Positions 42,961-51,875 are shown, counted from the first letter of the stretch. The stretch: DNA of 64,000 nucleotides from JBDRRP01 sp964446485 (GCA_964446485.1 CAYUOU010000010.1:8151-72150); one strand, 5' to 3'. The notes: generated from the letters alone by a model not told the origin. Program-made: numbers and translations.

Positions 42961-43914
42961 ATGCCCACGGGCGGTGGGAAACTATTCGAGGGGCCGGAAA
43001 AAAAACTGGCGGTTGTGCTTAGGGCGCCCATGCCGGGTTTCCGCTCAGGTGCAAGCCAGCGGTGGCGCAAAGTGGTGGCGGCCAGCGGCGCCGAAATCAT
43101 CAGCCGCATCGGCAACCGTTCCATGGATGCCTACCTGCTCAGTGAATCCAGTCTTTTTGTTTGGTCCGACCGGCTATTGCTCATCACCTGCGGTCAAACC
43201 TCCCCCCTCGACGCATTGCCGGTACTGCTGGACGAGATTCCCGTCCATCTGATCGGCAGCGTGTTCTATGTCCGGAAAAACTTTCTGTTCCCCCAGCGCC
43301 AGCAATCCGATTTCGAAGCGGAGGTGGCCGCCATCCTGCCCTTTTTTCCGGGGAAAAGTTATCGACTCGGTCCGGCCAACGACGACCATCTGCACCTATT
43401 CTACGCCATCCCCGCGCCTGCCCGTTTCCAAAAGACGCAGACGATCGCGTTGCACATGCGGGGCCTGCCCCGGGATACCATTTCCGCTTTTCGGAGCGAC
43501 AATGCATCCGCCGTTCGCAACACCCCTTCCTTGGCGCAGCTCGGGGACATGTGCAAAGGGATGATGCGTGACGACCATTTTTTCTCGCCCGACGGCTATT
43601 CCCTCAACGCCATTCGGGGGGAGCGATATTTCACCGTTCATGTGACCCCTCAGCAGCCGGGATCATACGCCAGCGTGGAGACCAACATCGTGTCAAGCAC
43701 CATTCCCGGGACCATCCACGCCATGCTCAACCTGTTTCGTCCGGAACGCTTCACCCTCGCACTGACCACCACCATGAACCGAAGCACGCGGTCCGCTCAC
43801 CGGCGGCTGGATATGGCCGGCACGCCCTACACGATGGTCGAACGCAGCCGCTATGAATTGGACTGCGGGCACATCGTGAGTGTCGTGAACGGGCGGCGCA
43901 CCGACAATCGGTAA
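42961..43914 (+). CDS. Eukaryotic-type S-adenosylmethionine decarboxylase (pyruvoyl enzyme)
   Basis: 317 residues resembling human/plant AdoMetDC (AMD1) rather than bacterial SpeD. It would make decarboxylated SAM for spermidine synthesis. Landmarks, by comparison with the human enzyme: LFEGPEKKLAV (the two active-site Glu), AYLLSESSLFVW with the self-cleavage site LSE|SS that yields the pyruvoyl Ser, LITCGQTSPL with the catalytic Cys, FSPDGYSLNAI with the processing Ser, FTVHVTP with the processing His, and SYASVETN. The length suits the single-chain eukaryotic proenzyme (~334). ATG 42961 has GGAGG 9 bases upstream. No spermidine synthase is adjacent. It is divergent from mraZ. Confidence 0.88.
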   Translation: MPTGGGKLFEGPEKKLAVVLRAPMPGFRSGASQRWRKVVAASGAEIISRIGNRSMDAYLLSESSLFVWSDRLLLITCGQTSPLDALPVLLDEIPVHLIGSVFYVRKNFLFPQRQQSDFEAEVAAILPFFPGKSYRLGPANDDHLHLFYAIPAPARFQKTQTIALHMRGLPRDTISAFRSDNASAVRNTPSLAQLGDMCKGMMRDDHFFSPDGYSLNAIRGERYFTVHVTPQQPGSYASVETNIVSSTIPGTIHAMLNLFRPERFTLALTTTMNRSTRSAHRRLDMAGTPYTMVERSRYELDCGHIVSVVNGRRTDNR

Positions 43915-43972
43915 AGCTAAGAAAGGAATTCCGTGAGACGCAAAGAAGACAATCCCTTAAAAAGTTATCAAA

Positions 43973-44069
43973 TGTCATCCCGAGCGTAGCGAGGGATCTG
44001 TGTTTTAATCATAATATCAATAGATAACGGCATGTTGAGATTCCTCGTCGCAAGCTCCTCGGAATGACA
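43973..44069. repeat. Small inverted-repeat (MITE/REP-like) element
   Basis: The left end TGTCATCCCGAGCGTAGCGA and the right end, read in reverse complement, TTGTCATTCCGAGGAGCTTG, are imperfect terminal inverted repeats about 97 bases apart. Each also folds internally (CGAGCGTAGCGAGG-type arms). Elements with this TCATTCCGAG...CTCGGAATGA design are scattered in many genomes. No coding capacity. It sits between the decarboxylase and the protease genes and may act as a terminator hairpin. Confidence 0.7.
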
Positions 44070-44145
44070 ATTGGGGAATTTCGACCTTTTACGGAGCGAT
44101 CACCCTTGCTGAGACCTCACCTGCCGCGGTTCCGGCCCAAATCCC

Positions 44146-44874
44146 CTATTGCTGTTTACCACCCGATCGAGGCTGCCAGGTGATCGTCTGATTTTTGAGA
44201 TCGATTTTGAAGGCCACCCGCCGAAGCACATTCATACCGAGCAAGCCGGCATAGGGCAGGGCGCTACCCTCGTGATTGATGATGCCGACCTCGATGTCTT
44301 CGAGCCGCAGGCTGCCCAGCATCACATGGCCCAGCGTGCCGATGCCGGCCCTCAGCCGTTGCCCCCCCACCACCTGCATGGTGGCCCGTTTGGGCCACCG
44401 CATGCCCAAGGCGTCGGCCACCTCCTGGTGGATAATGGTGACGTTGGCGCCGGTGTCGAGGAGCATCACCACGTCGGTTTCGAGGCCGCGGAAACCCATC
44501 TTGACGGGTACGAGCACCTGGTTGTTGGCGACCGTGACCGGAGTTGCGGCCGGCGAGGTGTTTAGCTCCGCAGCGGCCTTCTTTTCGGCCGATTCTTCGA
44601 GCCGCCGGATATGCTGCAGGTATCGCTGCCGGTGCTGCTGCTGCCGGCGGGCTTCCTTGGCCTCATGGGCCCTGCGCTCCGGTTCTGAGAGAGCGTCTAC
44701 GGCTTCGCCGTATACTTTCACCGTGTCTTTGAATGCCGCGGGCACCTTGTCTATGTCATCGACAAATACCTGTCGGCCGGTGTCGTCCCGGTAGCGGTAG
44801 AAGGCGGCATTGCTGAACGGGGTGCACAGCACCGCGATCAAAAAAATGATTAAGAGGGTCAGCCGCATGGGCAT
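44146..44874 (-). CDS. DUF4124 / retropepsin-like aspartic protease, exported
   Basis: About 242 residues: signal peptide or anchor (LTLLIIFLIAVLCTPFSNA), a DUF4124-like segment (FYRYRDDTGRQVFVDDIDKVP; part shown), a charged helical region rich in Arg/Gln/Glu (~55-95), then a clan AA aspartic protease domain with LLDTGANVTIIH (active-site DTGA) and a GLLGMNVLRRVAFKID C-terminal motif. Such single-domain retropepsins are thought to dimerise; substrates are unknown. The longer frame to 44946 has no ribosome site. ATG 44868 is an equally good start. Confidence 0.8.
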   Translation of the reverse strand: MPMRLTLLIIFLIAVLCTPFSNAAFYRYRDDTGRQVFVDDIDKVPAAFKDTVKVYGEAVDALSEPERRAHEAKEARRQQQHRQRYLQHIRRLEESAEKKAAAELNTSPAATPVTVANNQVLVPVKMGFRGLETDVVMLLDTGANVTIIHQEVADALGMRWPKRATMQVVGGQRLRAGIGTLGHVMLGSLRLEDIEVGIINHEGSALPYAGLLGMNVLRRVAFKIDLKNQTITWQPRSGGKQQ

Positions 44875-44984
44875 ATCATTATCCCGGCAGAGCGAATGAA
44901 AGGATTTTTTGCTTCGGGCCGATGATTCCATATAGGCGATTAACACGAATATGCTAAACTAGAATCGGGCCGTCCGTTCGTCAA

Positions 44985-47900
44985 TTATCTTCGGGGGGGG
45001 GCGAGGGGGGCGAGAGGTTCTGGCCCGCCGGACGCCAACGCTTCCAGTGCCGCCGTCTCGGCATCCGACAACCGCTCGGTAAAGCGAATGTGAACGGTAT
45101 AGTCGGATTGCATCATGTAGTTGACGCTCAGCACCTTGCCGATTCGGGTCGTTTTCCGAGGGGCGCCGTCCCTGCCCGGGATGCCGAAAGTCAATTGAAG
45201 CCGGCGACCCAGCAGTTTTCGTGCCGTATCCTTAGAGGGGGTTTTGATGAGAAAACACATGCCGCCGGCGGAGATGTCCGCCAGTTCGCCTCTGAAAGGC
45301 TTTCCCAACGGGGCATTGCCGGTGTCGACGAATTGGACGCGCAGCTTCCCGCGCACTTTGATGCGGTTGGCACTGCGGGGGGTGAGTCCGGCCTTTTTAA
45401 GCAGATCCTGCTCAGAGTCCTCCTTGAGAAAATGGTCGACGAGCTTCGGTTCCAGGGCCGGTTGGCTGTCTTTCCATGCCGCCAGGCTCGAGCGGGGCAG
45501 TGTCATGGCAACGACCGGTGTCATGGCCACCAGTGATGTGGTGCAGACTTTGATATTGAAAAAGGAGTCGGCGCCGGCCACCTCTCCCGGTTCATAGGCG
45601 CGCAGCAGGGTCTCCGTCTTGCCGTCTCCATAGACGGCTTTTGCTTTTCCCTGGTTGATGAAAAACAGCCGGTCGTTGATTTGATCCTGTTTGAGAATCA
45701 CCGCGTCGGCCGGGTATTCGACGGTGTCCATGCCGTAAAACAACGCGTTGATCTCCTCGGGGGACAGCTTCTGGCAGATCCCCTGCCATCGTTTCATCAC
45801 GGTGCCTTCCAGAGCGGCCGACTTTTCCGATTCGATGATTTCCGCAGCATTGACGATTTCCATCAACGCCATTTCGTCTACGCTCATGAGCTTGTCGCGA
45901 AGGGCTTCCGCCCGGTTGAAATTCTGGCTTCTGGCATGTGAGACGATGCGTTCGAAAAGCAATTTGACGGCGGCGTCGATATCGCCTGCCGCCACCAGCG
46001 CGTCCACCTCGCGTTCCTTTGCAGCATCCTCTGCGGAGACTTCCGGTGTCGATAGTGCCGGCGGACGACTTTCCGGCGCTGGTGGCGTCTCCGGCTGAAC
46101 GATCTTGATTTGAAGGGCGGACAGGGCGTTTTTCGCCGCTTCCTGTACCTCGGCGGCGTAGGTTTTAAGGAGGCCCCCTTTCTGCTTGACAACCCGGGTG
46201 AGCGCCGGCACCGCCTCGGTGCTGCCGATCGCTTCAAGGGCCTGACAGATTTTCTTCTGCAATGGATCCCGGTGTTTGGCCGAGACGGCGGCCTTGTTTT
46301 CGAGGAGTGAAGTGAGCGCGGGAACGGCCGGTGTGTGCTGCAAGGCGCCGAGCAGGGCGACCACGGCGACTTTCATCTGATCGCCGGCCGCGGGCAAATA
46401 CCGGGTGAGCAGTTTCCCGCGGCGATCGCCGCCGATGGCATAAATAGCGTCGAGCGCTTCTCGTTGTACCCTCAGCTCAGTGTGGTGCAGGAGCGGCTCG
46501 AGGTAATCCAGGTGGGCGGGGCGGCCCATTTTTCCCATGAGCCAAACTAGGTCCCGAAGCGTGGTCCACTGGGCATCCCGATCCAACCGTTCCAGGAGCG
46601 CCGGCAGGCCCGTCTCGCCCAGTTCCGGATAGATGTGACGTGCGCGAATGCGTCGTGACCGGTCCGTGGTATCCTCCAGCGCATCAAGGAGGTGAACAGC
46701 GGCATGCGGACAAAGGAGCGACAGCGACGTGATCCCTTCCGGTGCACAAGTCCCTTCCGCGTCGCAGCAGCCTTCCATGACCCGGTCCAGGGTCTCCCTG
46801 TCGGCAATGGCCGTCAAGGTGTCCTCACAGATGGACAAGATGCTCTGGCCTTTGGGGATGTCTCCACGAATGATGCTGTCGATGGGTTTTAGCAGTCGAT
46901 TGGCCTGGCGGTAGTCCCCCTGCCGAAGGAGGGCCTGGGTTTGCTGCCCCAGCGCCGCGTAAACGTCCTCAGTGGCGGGCACGACGATGGATTCCGAATG
47001 AATCCACCCCACCAGGTCGACGGTCATTTCGTGGGCGGCTTTTCGGTGCCCCTGGGAGCGCAAAACGCTGCTGGTTTCAGCAATCACCGCCGCGGCGGCG
47101 GCGCGCGTGGCACCATCGTCGCTGCGCAGCCCCTGATGCATCCGCTTGATCATCGTCGCTGCGACTTGCTGCTTTCCTTTGGCCATAAGTTGACCGATGG
47201 TGCGGGGAATGGATCGCGCCAGTTCGGCATCCTTCAACCCGCTGATGTCGCCGCCCATGATTGCCTGGGTGCCGGCTTTGAGTCGCGTCAGCCGGGTTCG
47301 CTTTTCTGTTTCGGCCATCCCTTCGATACGGCCGCTGAGCCGTTGGCCCTTTTCAGAGCGCATGAGGGTCCCGAAGACGGAGGGCCCACCGATGGCATTA
47401 TCCTGAGGGTGGGCGGCCTGGAGCCGGGCGGCCAGTGCCGAAAAGGCTTCATCATTGAGGAGATCGGCCATCTCGGTAACCACCGCGGACTCATGGACGC
47501 CGGGGGGCGTATCGATGAGCACCCGAGCCAGCGCGTCCGGTGCCATGCCGGCCAGGGCTCTCGCCACGTCGCTCTTGAGACCGACCTCCGGGCCGGTCGG
47601 TTCCTGATCTCCCAGCATGACGACCATCCGGACCAGGGCCTGGGACGCACTCTTGCCCAGAGCGTCCGGCCGTGTCAGTCGGGAGATTTCACCGTGGACC
47701 GCCGCGGCCAGATCTTCCTGTCTGCGCCCTGACTGCTGAACAGGGATGTCGAAGCCGGCGCCGGGGCCTGCCCCCAGTTCTCCGGGCACTGGGACCGGTG
47801 CCGTTTGTTCGGCATTTCGAGCGCTGGTGACCACCTGGTCTTTACCCACGGCCACGTAGACTTTGTGATCCACGAGAATATGTGGCAGGGCGGCTTCCTG

Positions 47901-48293
47901 CAGCAGTTGCTGAAGACCGCCCTCGGCGTGGACGTCTTCGGGTTTTTGGCTCAACAGGGCAAACAGTGTTTCCAGTTCCGCACCGCCCACCCCCTGCTGA
48001 AAGGTGAGATCGCGGATGCCGAAATTGAGGAGTATTTCAAGAAAGGCCCCCGCCTGGGGCTTCTTGAGTTCGCTTTCGCTCAGGGGTTCATTGAAAACGA
48101 GGAGCACTTTTTCCGATTCGGCGAAGGTGAGACTGCCATGCTCATCGAGAATGCGGCCCAGGGGGGGGAGGACCCGTTCGACGGATGTTTTCACCATTGC
48201 ACTGCCGGCGGGATAGAGACGGATGTTACGAATGGCGGCGTTGATGGCCACCATCGCCTCTATGGCCTTGGCGATGAGGTCCGGTGAGCTCAT
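44985..48293 (-). CDS. Large HEAT-repeat / cyclic-nucleotide-binding / PilZ protein
   Basis: 1102 residues from ATG 48293 (ACGGGGA upstream). The N-terminal ~550 residues are a helical region of unknown type. HEAT-like repeats follow (HLDYLEPLLHHTELRVQREA; AVPALTSLLENKAAV; AVPALTRVVKQKG; ~residues 600-740). After a Pro/Glu linker comes a helical segment, then a cyclic-nucleotide-binding domain (PADAVILKQDQINDRLFFIN; EPGEVAGADSFFN; ~880-990) and a C-terminal PilZ domain with ADISAGGMCFLI (~1000-1085). PilZ binds c-di-GMP in proteins that also carry the RxxxR motif; NRIKVRGKLR here is consistent. It is likely a second-messenger-integrating scaffold, cytoplasmic. The output is unknown. Confidence 0.85.
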   Translation of the reverse strand: MSSPDLIAKAIEAMVAINAAIRNIRLYPAGSAMVKTSVERVLPPLGRILDEHGSLTFAESEKVLLVFNEPLSESELKKPQAGAFLEILLNFGIRDLTFQQGVGGAELETLFALLSQKPEDVHAEGGLQQLLQEAALPHILVDHKVYVAVGKDQVVTSARNAEQTAPVPVPGELGAGPGAGFDIPVQQSGRRQEDLAAAVHGEISRLTRPDALGKSASQALVRMVVMLGDQEPTGPEVGLKSDVARALAGMAPDALARVLIDTPPGVHESAVVTEMADLLNDEAFSALAARLQAAHPQDNAIGGPSVFGTLMRSEKGQRLSGRIEGMAETEKRTRLTRLKAGTQAIMGGDISGLKDAELARSIPRTIGQLMAKGKQQVAATMIKRMHQGLRSDDGATRAAAAAVIAETSSVLRSQGHRKAAHEMTVDLVGWIHSESIVVPATEDVYAALGQQTQALLRQGDYRQANRLLKPIDSIIRGDIPKGQSILSICEDTLTAIADRETLDRVMEGCCDAEGTCAPEGITSLSLLCPHAAVHLLDALEDTTDRSRRIRARHIYPELGETGLPALLERLDRDAQWTTLRDLVWLMGKMGRPAHLDYLEPLLHHTELRVQREALDAIYAIGGDRRGKLLTRYLPAAGDQMKVAVVALLGALQHTPAVPALTSLLENKAAVSAKHRDPLQKKICQALEAIGSTEAVPALTRVVKQKGGLLKTYAAEVQEAAKNALSALQIKIVQPETPPAPESRPPALSTPEVSAEDAAKEREVDALVAAGDIDAAVKLLFERIVSHARSQNFNRAEALRDKLMSVDEMALMEIVNAAEIIESEKSAALEGTVMKRWQGICQKLSPEEINALFYGMDTVEYPADAVILKQDQINDRLFFINQGKAKAVYGDGKTETLLRAYEPGEVAGADSFFNIKVCTTSLVAMTPVVAMTLPRSSLAAWKDSQPALEPKLVDHFLKEDSEQDLLKKAGLTPRSANRIKVRGKLRVQFVDTGNAPLGKPFRGELADISAGGMCFLIKTPSKDTARKLLGRRLQLTFGIPGRDGAPRKTTRIGKVLSVNYMMQSDYTVHIRFTERLSDAETAALEALASGGPEPLAPLAPPRR

Positions 48294-48398
48294 AACATTT
48301 CCCCGTTGGGGGTGATGATCCCGTTGGTGCGGCGCCTGAGACGGTGGGCGCGTCGACGGCAACTGGCCCGGCCTCACTTGGGGAGACAAAACAAGGCT

Positions 48399-48427
48399 AC
48401 AGTAATGGGTAAGCGTGTTCTTGTCAA
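48399..48427 (-). promoter_or_regulatory. Promoter of the HEAT/cNMP/PilZ gene
   Basis: On the minus strand TTGACA (48427-48422), 17-base spacer, TACTGT (48404-48399), about 105 bases upstream of the start. Perfect -35, moderate -10. Confidence 0.5.
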
Positions 48428-48504
48428 TTGTGCGCAAACACCGGCAATGCGGCGGCAGCCGCGGTGGGGGCGGGTGGCCGCTTATGCCATTCCACTAAAG
48501 GCGC

Positions 48505-48534
48505 TTGACGCACATACGGTGTCTATCCTAATAA
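48505..48534 (+). promoter_or_regulatory. Promoter of the purH genes
   Basis: TTGACG (48505-48510), 18-base spacer, TAATAA (48529-48534), rightward. Together with the leftward promoter at 48399-48427 it explains most of the 439-base divergent gap (48294-48732); nothing else is evident there. Confidence 0.4.
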
Positions 48535-48732
48535 AGTTACGATTGCCCGTGTAACACACCCGCTTGCCTTGCTCCCGTAATCGCCGGCCGTACCACCGCA
48601 TGAATGTTCGCCTCCGACCGTATTGCATTGGGGCTGCATCAGGCATCGGCGGCCGCTCATCATCACGAATGTGAACCCGAAATCGAAAGGAGGGTATTGC
48701 CGACACCGGCCCGCCGCTGTTGGCAAGACGTC

Positions 48733-49410
48733 ATGACACTCAACATCGTAGAGAAAATAGACCCATGGGTGGATGTCCGAAACGTGCTGATCAGTGTGTC
48801 GGACAAAACCGGCCTGGACAGCCTGGTCTCAGGTCTCGTCGCCGTCAATCCGGATATCCGCATCTTTTCCACCGGGGGGACCTACGGCCGCATCCGCGAC
48901 ATTCTCGGGAATGCCGCGGATGGCGTGCTGACGCCGGTCTCCGATTATACCGGTCAGCCGGAAACCCAGGGCGGGCTCGTCAAAACCCTTGATTTCAAAA
49001 TTTACCTGGGGCTGCTGACCGAAACCTACAACGACGCCCATCGTGGTGATTTGGAACGCACCGGGGCAGTGCCCATCGACATGGTGGTCGTCAATCTCTA
49101 CCCGTTCGAGGAGACCATCGCCACCGATGGGGTGACGCCGGAGATGGCCAGGGGCAATATCGATATCGGCGGCCCGTGCATGATTCGTGCGGCGGCGAAG
49201 AATTTCATCCGGGTTGCCTCCGTGGTGGACCCCGGGGATTACCCCGATATTCTTTCCGCGCTTGAACAGAACGCAGGGCGCTTGGCACTGGAGATGCGGT
49301 TTTCCCTCGCCACAAAAGCGTTCACCCATACGGCGGCCTACGACCGCGCCATCAGCGAATATCTGACGCGGACCCCGGTGAGCCGGGTGGCCGATTGCTA
49401 CCAACAATAA
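48733..49410 (+). CDS. purH (N-terminal domain): IMP cyclohydrolase (stand-alone PurH N-terminal domain)
   Basis: 225 residues with the MGS-like fold of the PurH N-terminus: VLISVSDKTGLDSLV, FSTGGTYGRI, LDFKIYLGLL, MVVVNLYPFEET and IDIGGPCMIRAAAKN. It closes the ring of FAICAR to give IMP, the last purine step. In most bacteria this domain is fused to AICAR transformylase; here it stops and a separate transformylase gene follows 33 bases later. ATG 48733 has no ribosome site, whereas AAAGGAGGG (48686-48694) lies just before an in-frame TTG 48697, so a 237-residue version is possible. Confidence 0.9.
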   Translation: MTLNIVEKIDPWVDVRNVLISVSDKTGLDSLVSGLVAVNPDIRIFSTGGTYGRIRDILGNAADGVLTPVSDYTGQPETQGGLVKTLDFKIYLGLLTETYNDAHRGDLERTGAVPIDMVVVNLYPFEETIATDGVTPEMARGNIDIGGPCMIRAAAKNFIRVASVVDPGDYPDILSALEQNAGRLALEMRFSLATKAFTHTAAYDRAISEYLTRTPVSRVADCYQQ

Positions 49411-49443
49411 TCCATGGTGCCAGTGGCACGAGAAGGAGCGATC

Positions 49444-50694
49444 ATGACCCAAGATCTTAAACAGATGTACCGCACCGTGATGGGGGATCAATTCCCCCCG
49501 CGGATGGAAGTGAGCTTTGTGGACGACGGCGGACGGCAAACCCTATTCTATGAAAAGGTCACCTGGCAGGTGGACGGGGTGGAAAAGGGGCTGCGGTACG
49601 GTGAAAACCCCGGCCAGGAGGCCGCCCTTTACCGGCTCACCAACGGCAACCTCGTTCTGGGTGACACACAAACCCTTCAGCCGGGCAACTACCTCGCCTC
49701 GGACATCGAACTGCTTCAATCCGGAAAGCACCCCGGGAAGACGAACCTCACCGATGCCGACAACGCCCTCAATATCCTGCGCTATTTTACCGACAGGCCG
49801 ACGGCGGTCATCGTCAAACACAACAATCCCTGCGGCGTAGCGCGGGATGCGTCGCTGGCAGAAGCCTATCGGAAGGCCAACATGGCGGATCGGGTGGCGG
49901 CCTTCGGCGGGTGCATTGCCCTGAACCGCCCGGTGGATCGGGAAACGGCGGAGGCCGTGGTGGCCCAGTATGCCGAGGTTGTGGTGGCGCCGGATTTTGA
50001 AGACGGGGTCATGGATGTCTTTGCCACGAAGAAAAACCTCCGGGTGATCCGCATCAATGCCATCCATCGGTTGCAGGCGTTCGTAGGCCAGCGCTGTGTG
50101 GAATTCAAAAGCCTCATCGACGGCGGCGTGATCGCCCAGTGGTCGTTCGTGCCCGCTGCCCGCACGCCGGAGGACGTCACGCTGGCGGCCTGCGAACATG
50201 GCGGCCAAACCTATCAGATCACAACCGCCCCCACCGCGGCCCAATACGACGATCTGCTTTTCGGCTGGCTGGTGGAGTCGGGCATTACTTCCAATTCGGT
50301 CATTTATGTCAAGGACCAGGTGACCGTGGGTATCGGCACCGGTGAGCAGGACCGCGTCGGCGTTGCGGAGATCGCGCGGGACAAAGCCTACCGAAAGCTG
50401 GCCGACCGCTATTGCTTCGAAGAACACGGCCTGCCCTACAACGAGCTTGCCGATATGGAGAAGAAATCCGCCGTCGATGCCCGTGTCGACAACGAAAAGG
50501 GTGGGCTCGTCGGTGCGGCCATGGTGAGCGATGCCTTTTTCCCATTTCGCGATGGTGTCGACGTGGGCATCCGGGAGGGCGTTGCCGCTGTGATTCAGCC
50601 CGGCGGCTCCACCAACGACCACCAGGTGATCACCGCCTGCAACGAAGCCGGGGTGACCATGGTGTTTACCGGGCAAAGATCGTTCAAACATTGA
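49444..50694 (+). CDS. purH (C-terminal domain): AICAR transformylase (stand-alone PurH C-terminal domain)
   Basis: 416 residues. Transfers a formyl group to AICAR giving FAICAR. Key motifs of the transformylase half are present: RYGENPGQEAALYRL, VIVKHNNPCGVA (the KHxNPCG catalytic Lys-His), AAFGGCIALNRPVD, VGIGTGEQDRVG, SDAFFPFRDGVD and IQPGGSTNDHQVI. It starts at ATG 49444 with GAAGGAG upstream. It follows the cyclohydrolase gene as its own cistron with a proper start and ribosome site, so this is a genuine split rather than a frameshift. Confidence 0.92.
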   Translation: MTQDLKQMYRTVMGDQFPPRMEVSFVDDGGRQTLFYEKVTWQVDGVEKGLRYGENPGQEAALYRLTNGNLVLGDTQTLQPGNYLASDIELLQSGKHPGKTNLTDADNALNILRYFTDRPTAVIVKHNNPCGVARDASLAEAYRKANMADRVAAFGGCIALNRPVDRETAEAVVAQYAEVVVAPDFEDGVMDVFATKKNLRVIRINAIHRLQAFVGQRCVEFKSLIDGGVIAQWSFVPAARTPEDVTLAACEHGGQTYQITTAPTAAQYDDLLFGWLVESGITSNSVIYVKDQVTVGIGTGEQDRVGVAEIARDKAYRKLADRYCFEEHGLPYNELADMEKKSAVDARVDNEKGGLVGAAMVSDAFFPFRDGVDVGIREGVAAVIQPGGSTNDHQVITACNEAGVTMVFTGQRSFKH

Positions 50695-50708
50695 ATAAAA
50701 TTTCGCCT

Positions 50709-50773
50709 CGTGCGCGTACGCGTAATTCGGTGGACCTGTAGAAAACCGATTGGCGATTACGAGCACGCGCACG
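50709..50773. terminator. Inverted repeat between convergent purH and ltaE
   Basis: CGTGCGCGTACGCGTAAT (50709-50726) and ATTACGAGCACGCGCACG (50756-50773) are 18-base inverted arms with two mismatches and a 29-base loop. There is no long T-run, so it may be a REP-like hairpin or a factor-assisted terminator serving both convergent genes. Confidence 0.5.
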
Positions 50774-50792
50774 ATCAGTTCTGCACCATCGA

Positions 50793-51875
50793 TCAGTTTC
50801 CCGCCAGCAGTTGCGAATCGTCCACCCTGATCTCCTGTTTTGCCAGCGTGACTTCGGAAACGATGTGGACGGCGCGGTCGATGTCGGCCGGCTGAATATG
50901 AAGATGGGTCACTGCACGAACGAGGGTGGGGCCGGCCGCCAGCATCCGGACACCGGCCTTGGCAAGGCGTCGAACCCATTCGGCGGCCGTACCGCCGGCT
51001 GTCGACACATCGAAATAGACGATGTTGGTAAGGACGCGCGCCGGGTCGAGAAAAATACCCGGTATGTCGGCAATCCCCTCTGCCAGTCGGCGGGCATTGG
51101 CATGGTCCACGGGGAGACGGTCCACGTGCCGGGTGAGGGCCACCATGCCTGCTGCGGCCAGAATACCGGCCTGACGCATGCCCCCACCCACCACTTTTCG
51201 CATCCGGCGGGCCTTTTGGATAAACGCCGTGCTCCCACAAATCATGGATCCTGCCGGCGCCCCCAGGCCTTTGCTGAGGCAGAAACTCAACGAATCGGCC
51301 GGATCTGCCAACGCCCTGACACTGGTTCCGAGGGCCGCCGCGGCATTGAAGATCCTCGCCCCGTCAACGTGAAGCGACATGCCGTTGGCATGCGCCGCCT
51401 CGGCGACGGTCCGGGTGTACCGGGCCGTCAGGGGCGTGCCCGCGCATCGGTTGTGGGTGTTTTCCAGGGCCACAAGGCGCGACCGGGGAAAGTGAACGTC
51501 GTCGGGGCGGATCGCCGCGGTGACGGCCGCCGGGTCCAGCGTGCCGTCGGCCCGGTTGGGGATCGTCCTGGGTTGAACGCCGCCCAATGCCGCCGCCCCG
51601 CCCTGTTCGTAAAAGAAGATGTGGGCCTGATCGCCCAGGATCATTTCATCGCCCCGGCCGCAGTGGGTCAGCACGCTGACCAGGTTGGCCATGGTTCCAC
51701 TCGGAACGAACAGCGCTGCCGGTTTGCCGGTCATCTCCGAGGCCAAGGCTTCGAGGCGATGGACGGTGGGGTCTTCCGAAAACACATCATCGCCCACCTC
51801 AGCGGCGGCCATGGCTTCGCGCATTTCCGGGGTGGGGCGGGTCAGGGTGTCAGAGCGCAGGTCGATGGGTTCCAT
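50793..51875 (-). CDS. ltaE: Low-specificity L-threonine aldolase
   Basis: 360 residues; PLP-dependent fold type I enzyme cleaving L-threonine or allo-threonine to glycine and acetaldehyde. IDLRSDTLTRPTPEMREAM at the N-terminus, GDDVFSEDPTVHRLE, LENTHNRCAGTPL, HVDGARIFNAAAALG and the PLP-lysine motif SFCLSKGLGAPAGS are diagnostic. Full length. It converges on the purH genes across an inverted repeat; no operon partner. Confidence 0.93.
   Translation of the reverse strand: MEPIDLRSDTLTRPTPEMREAMAAAEVGDDVFSEDPTVHRLEALASEMTGKPAALFVPSGTMANLVSVLTHCGRGDEMILGDQAHIFFYEQGGAAALGGVQPRTIPNRADGTLDPAAVTAAIRPDDVHFPRSRLVALENTHNRCAGTPLTARYTRTVAEAAHANGMSLHVDGARIFNAAAALGTSVRALADPADSLSFCLSKGLGAPAGSMICGSTAFIQKARRMRKVVGGGMRQAGILAAAGMVALTRHVDRLPVDHANARRLAEGIADIPGIFLDPARVLTNIVYFDVSTAGGTAAEWVRRLAKAGVRMLAAGPTLVRAVTHLHIQPADIDRAVHIVSEVTLAKQEIRVDDSQLLAGN

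Noticed and set aside
49543..51240. 565-codon leftward open frame across AICAR transformylase and ltaE
   Set aside because: It starts inside ltaE in another frame and runs antisense to a confirmed enzyme; no domain recognised.
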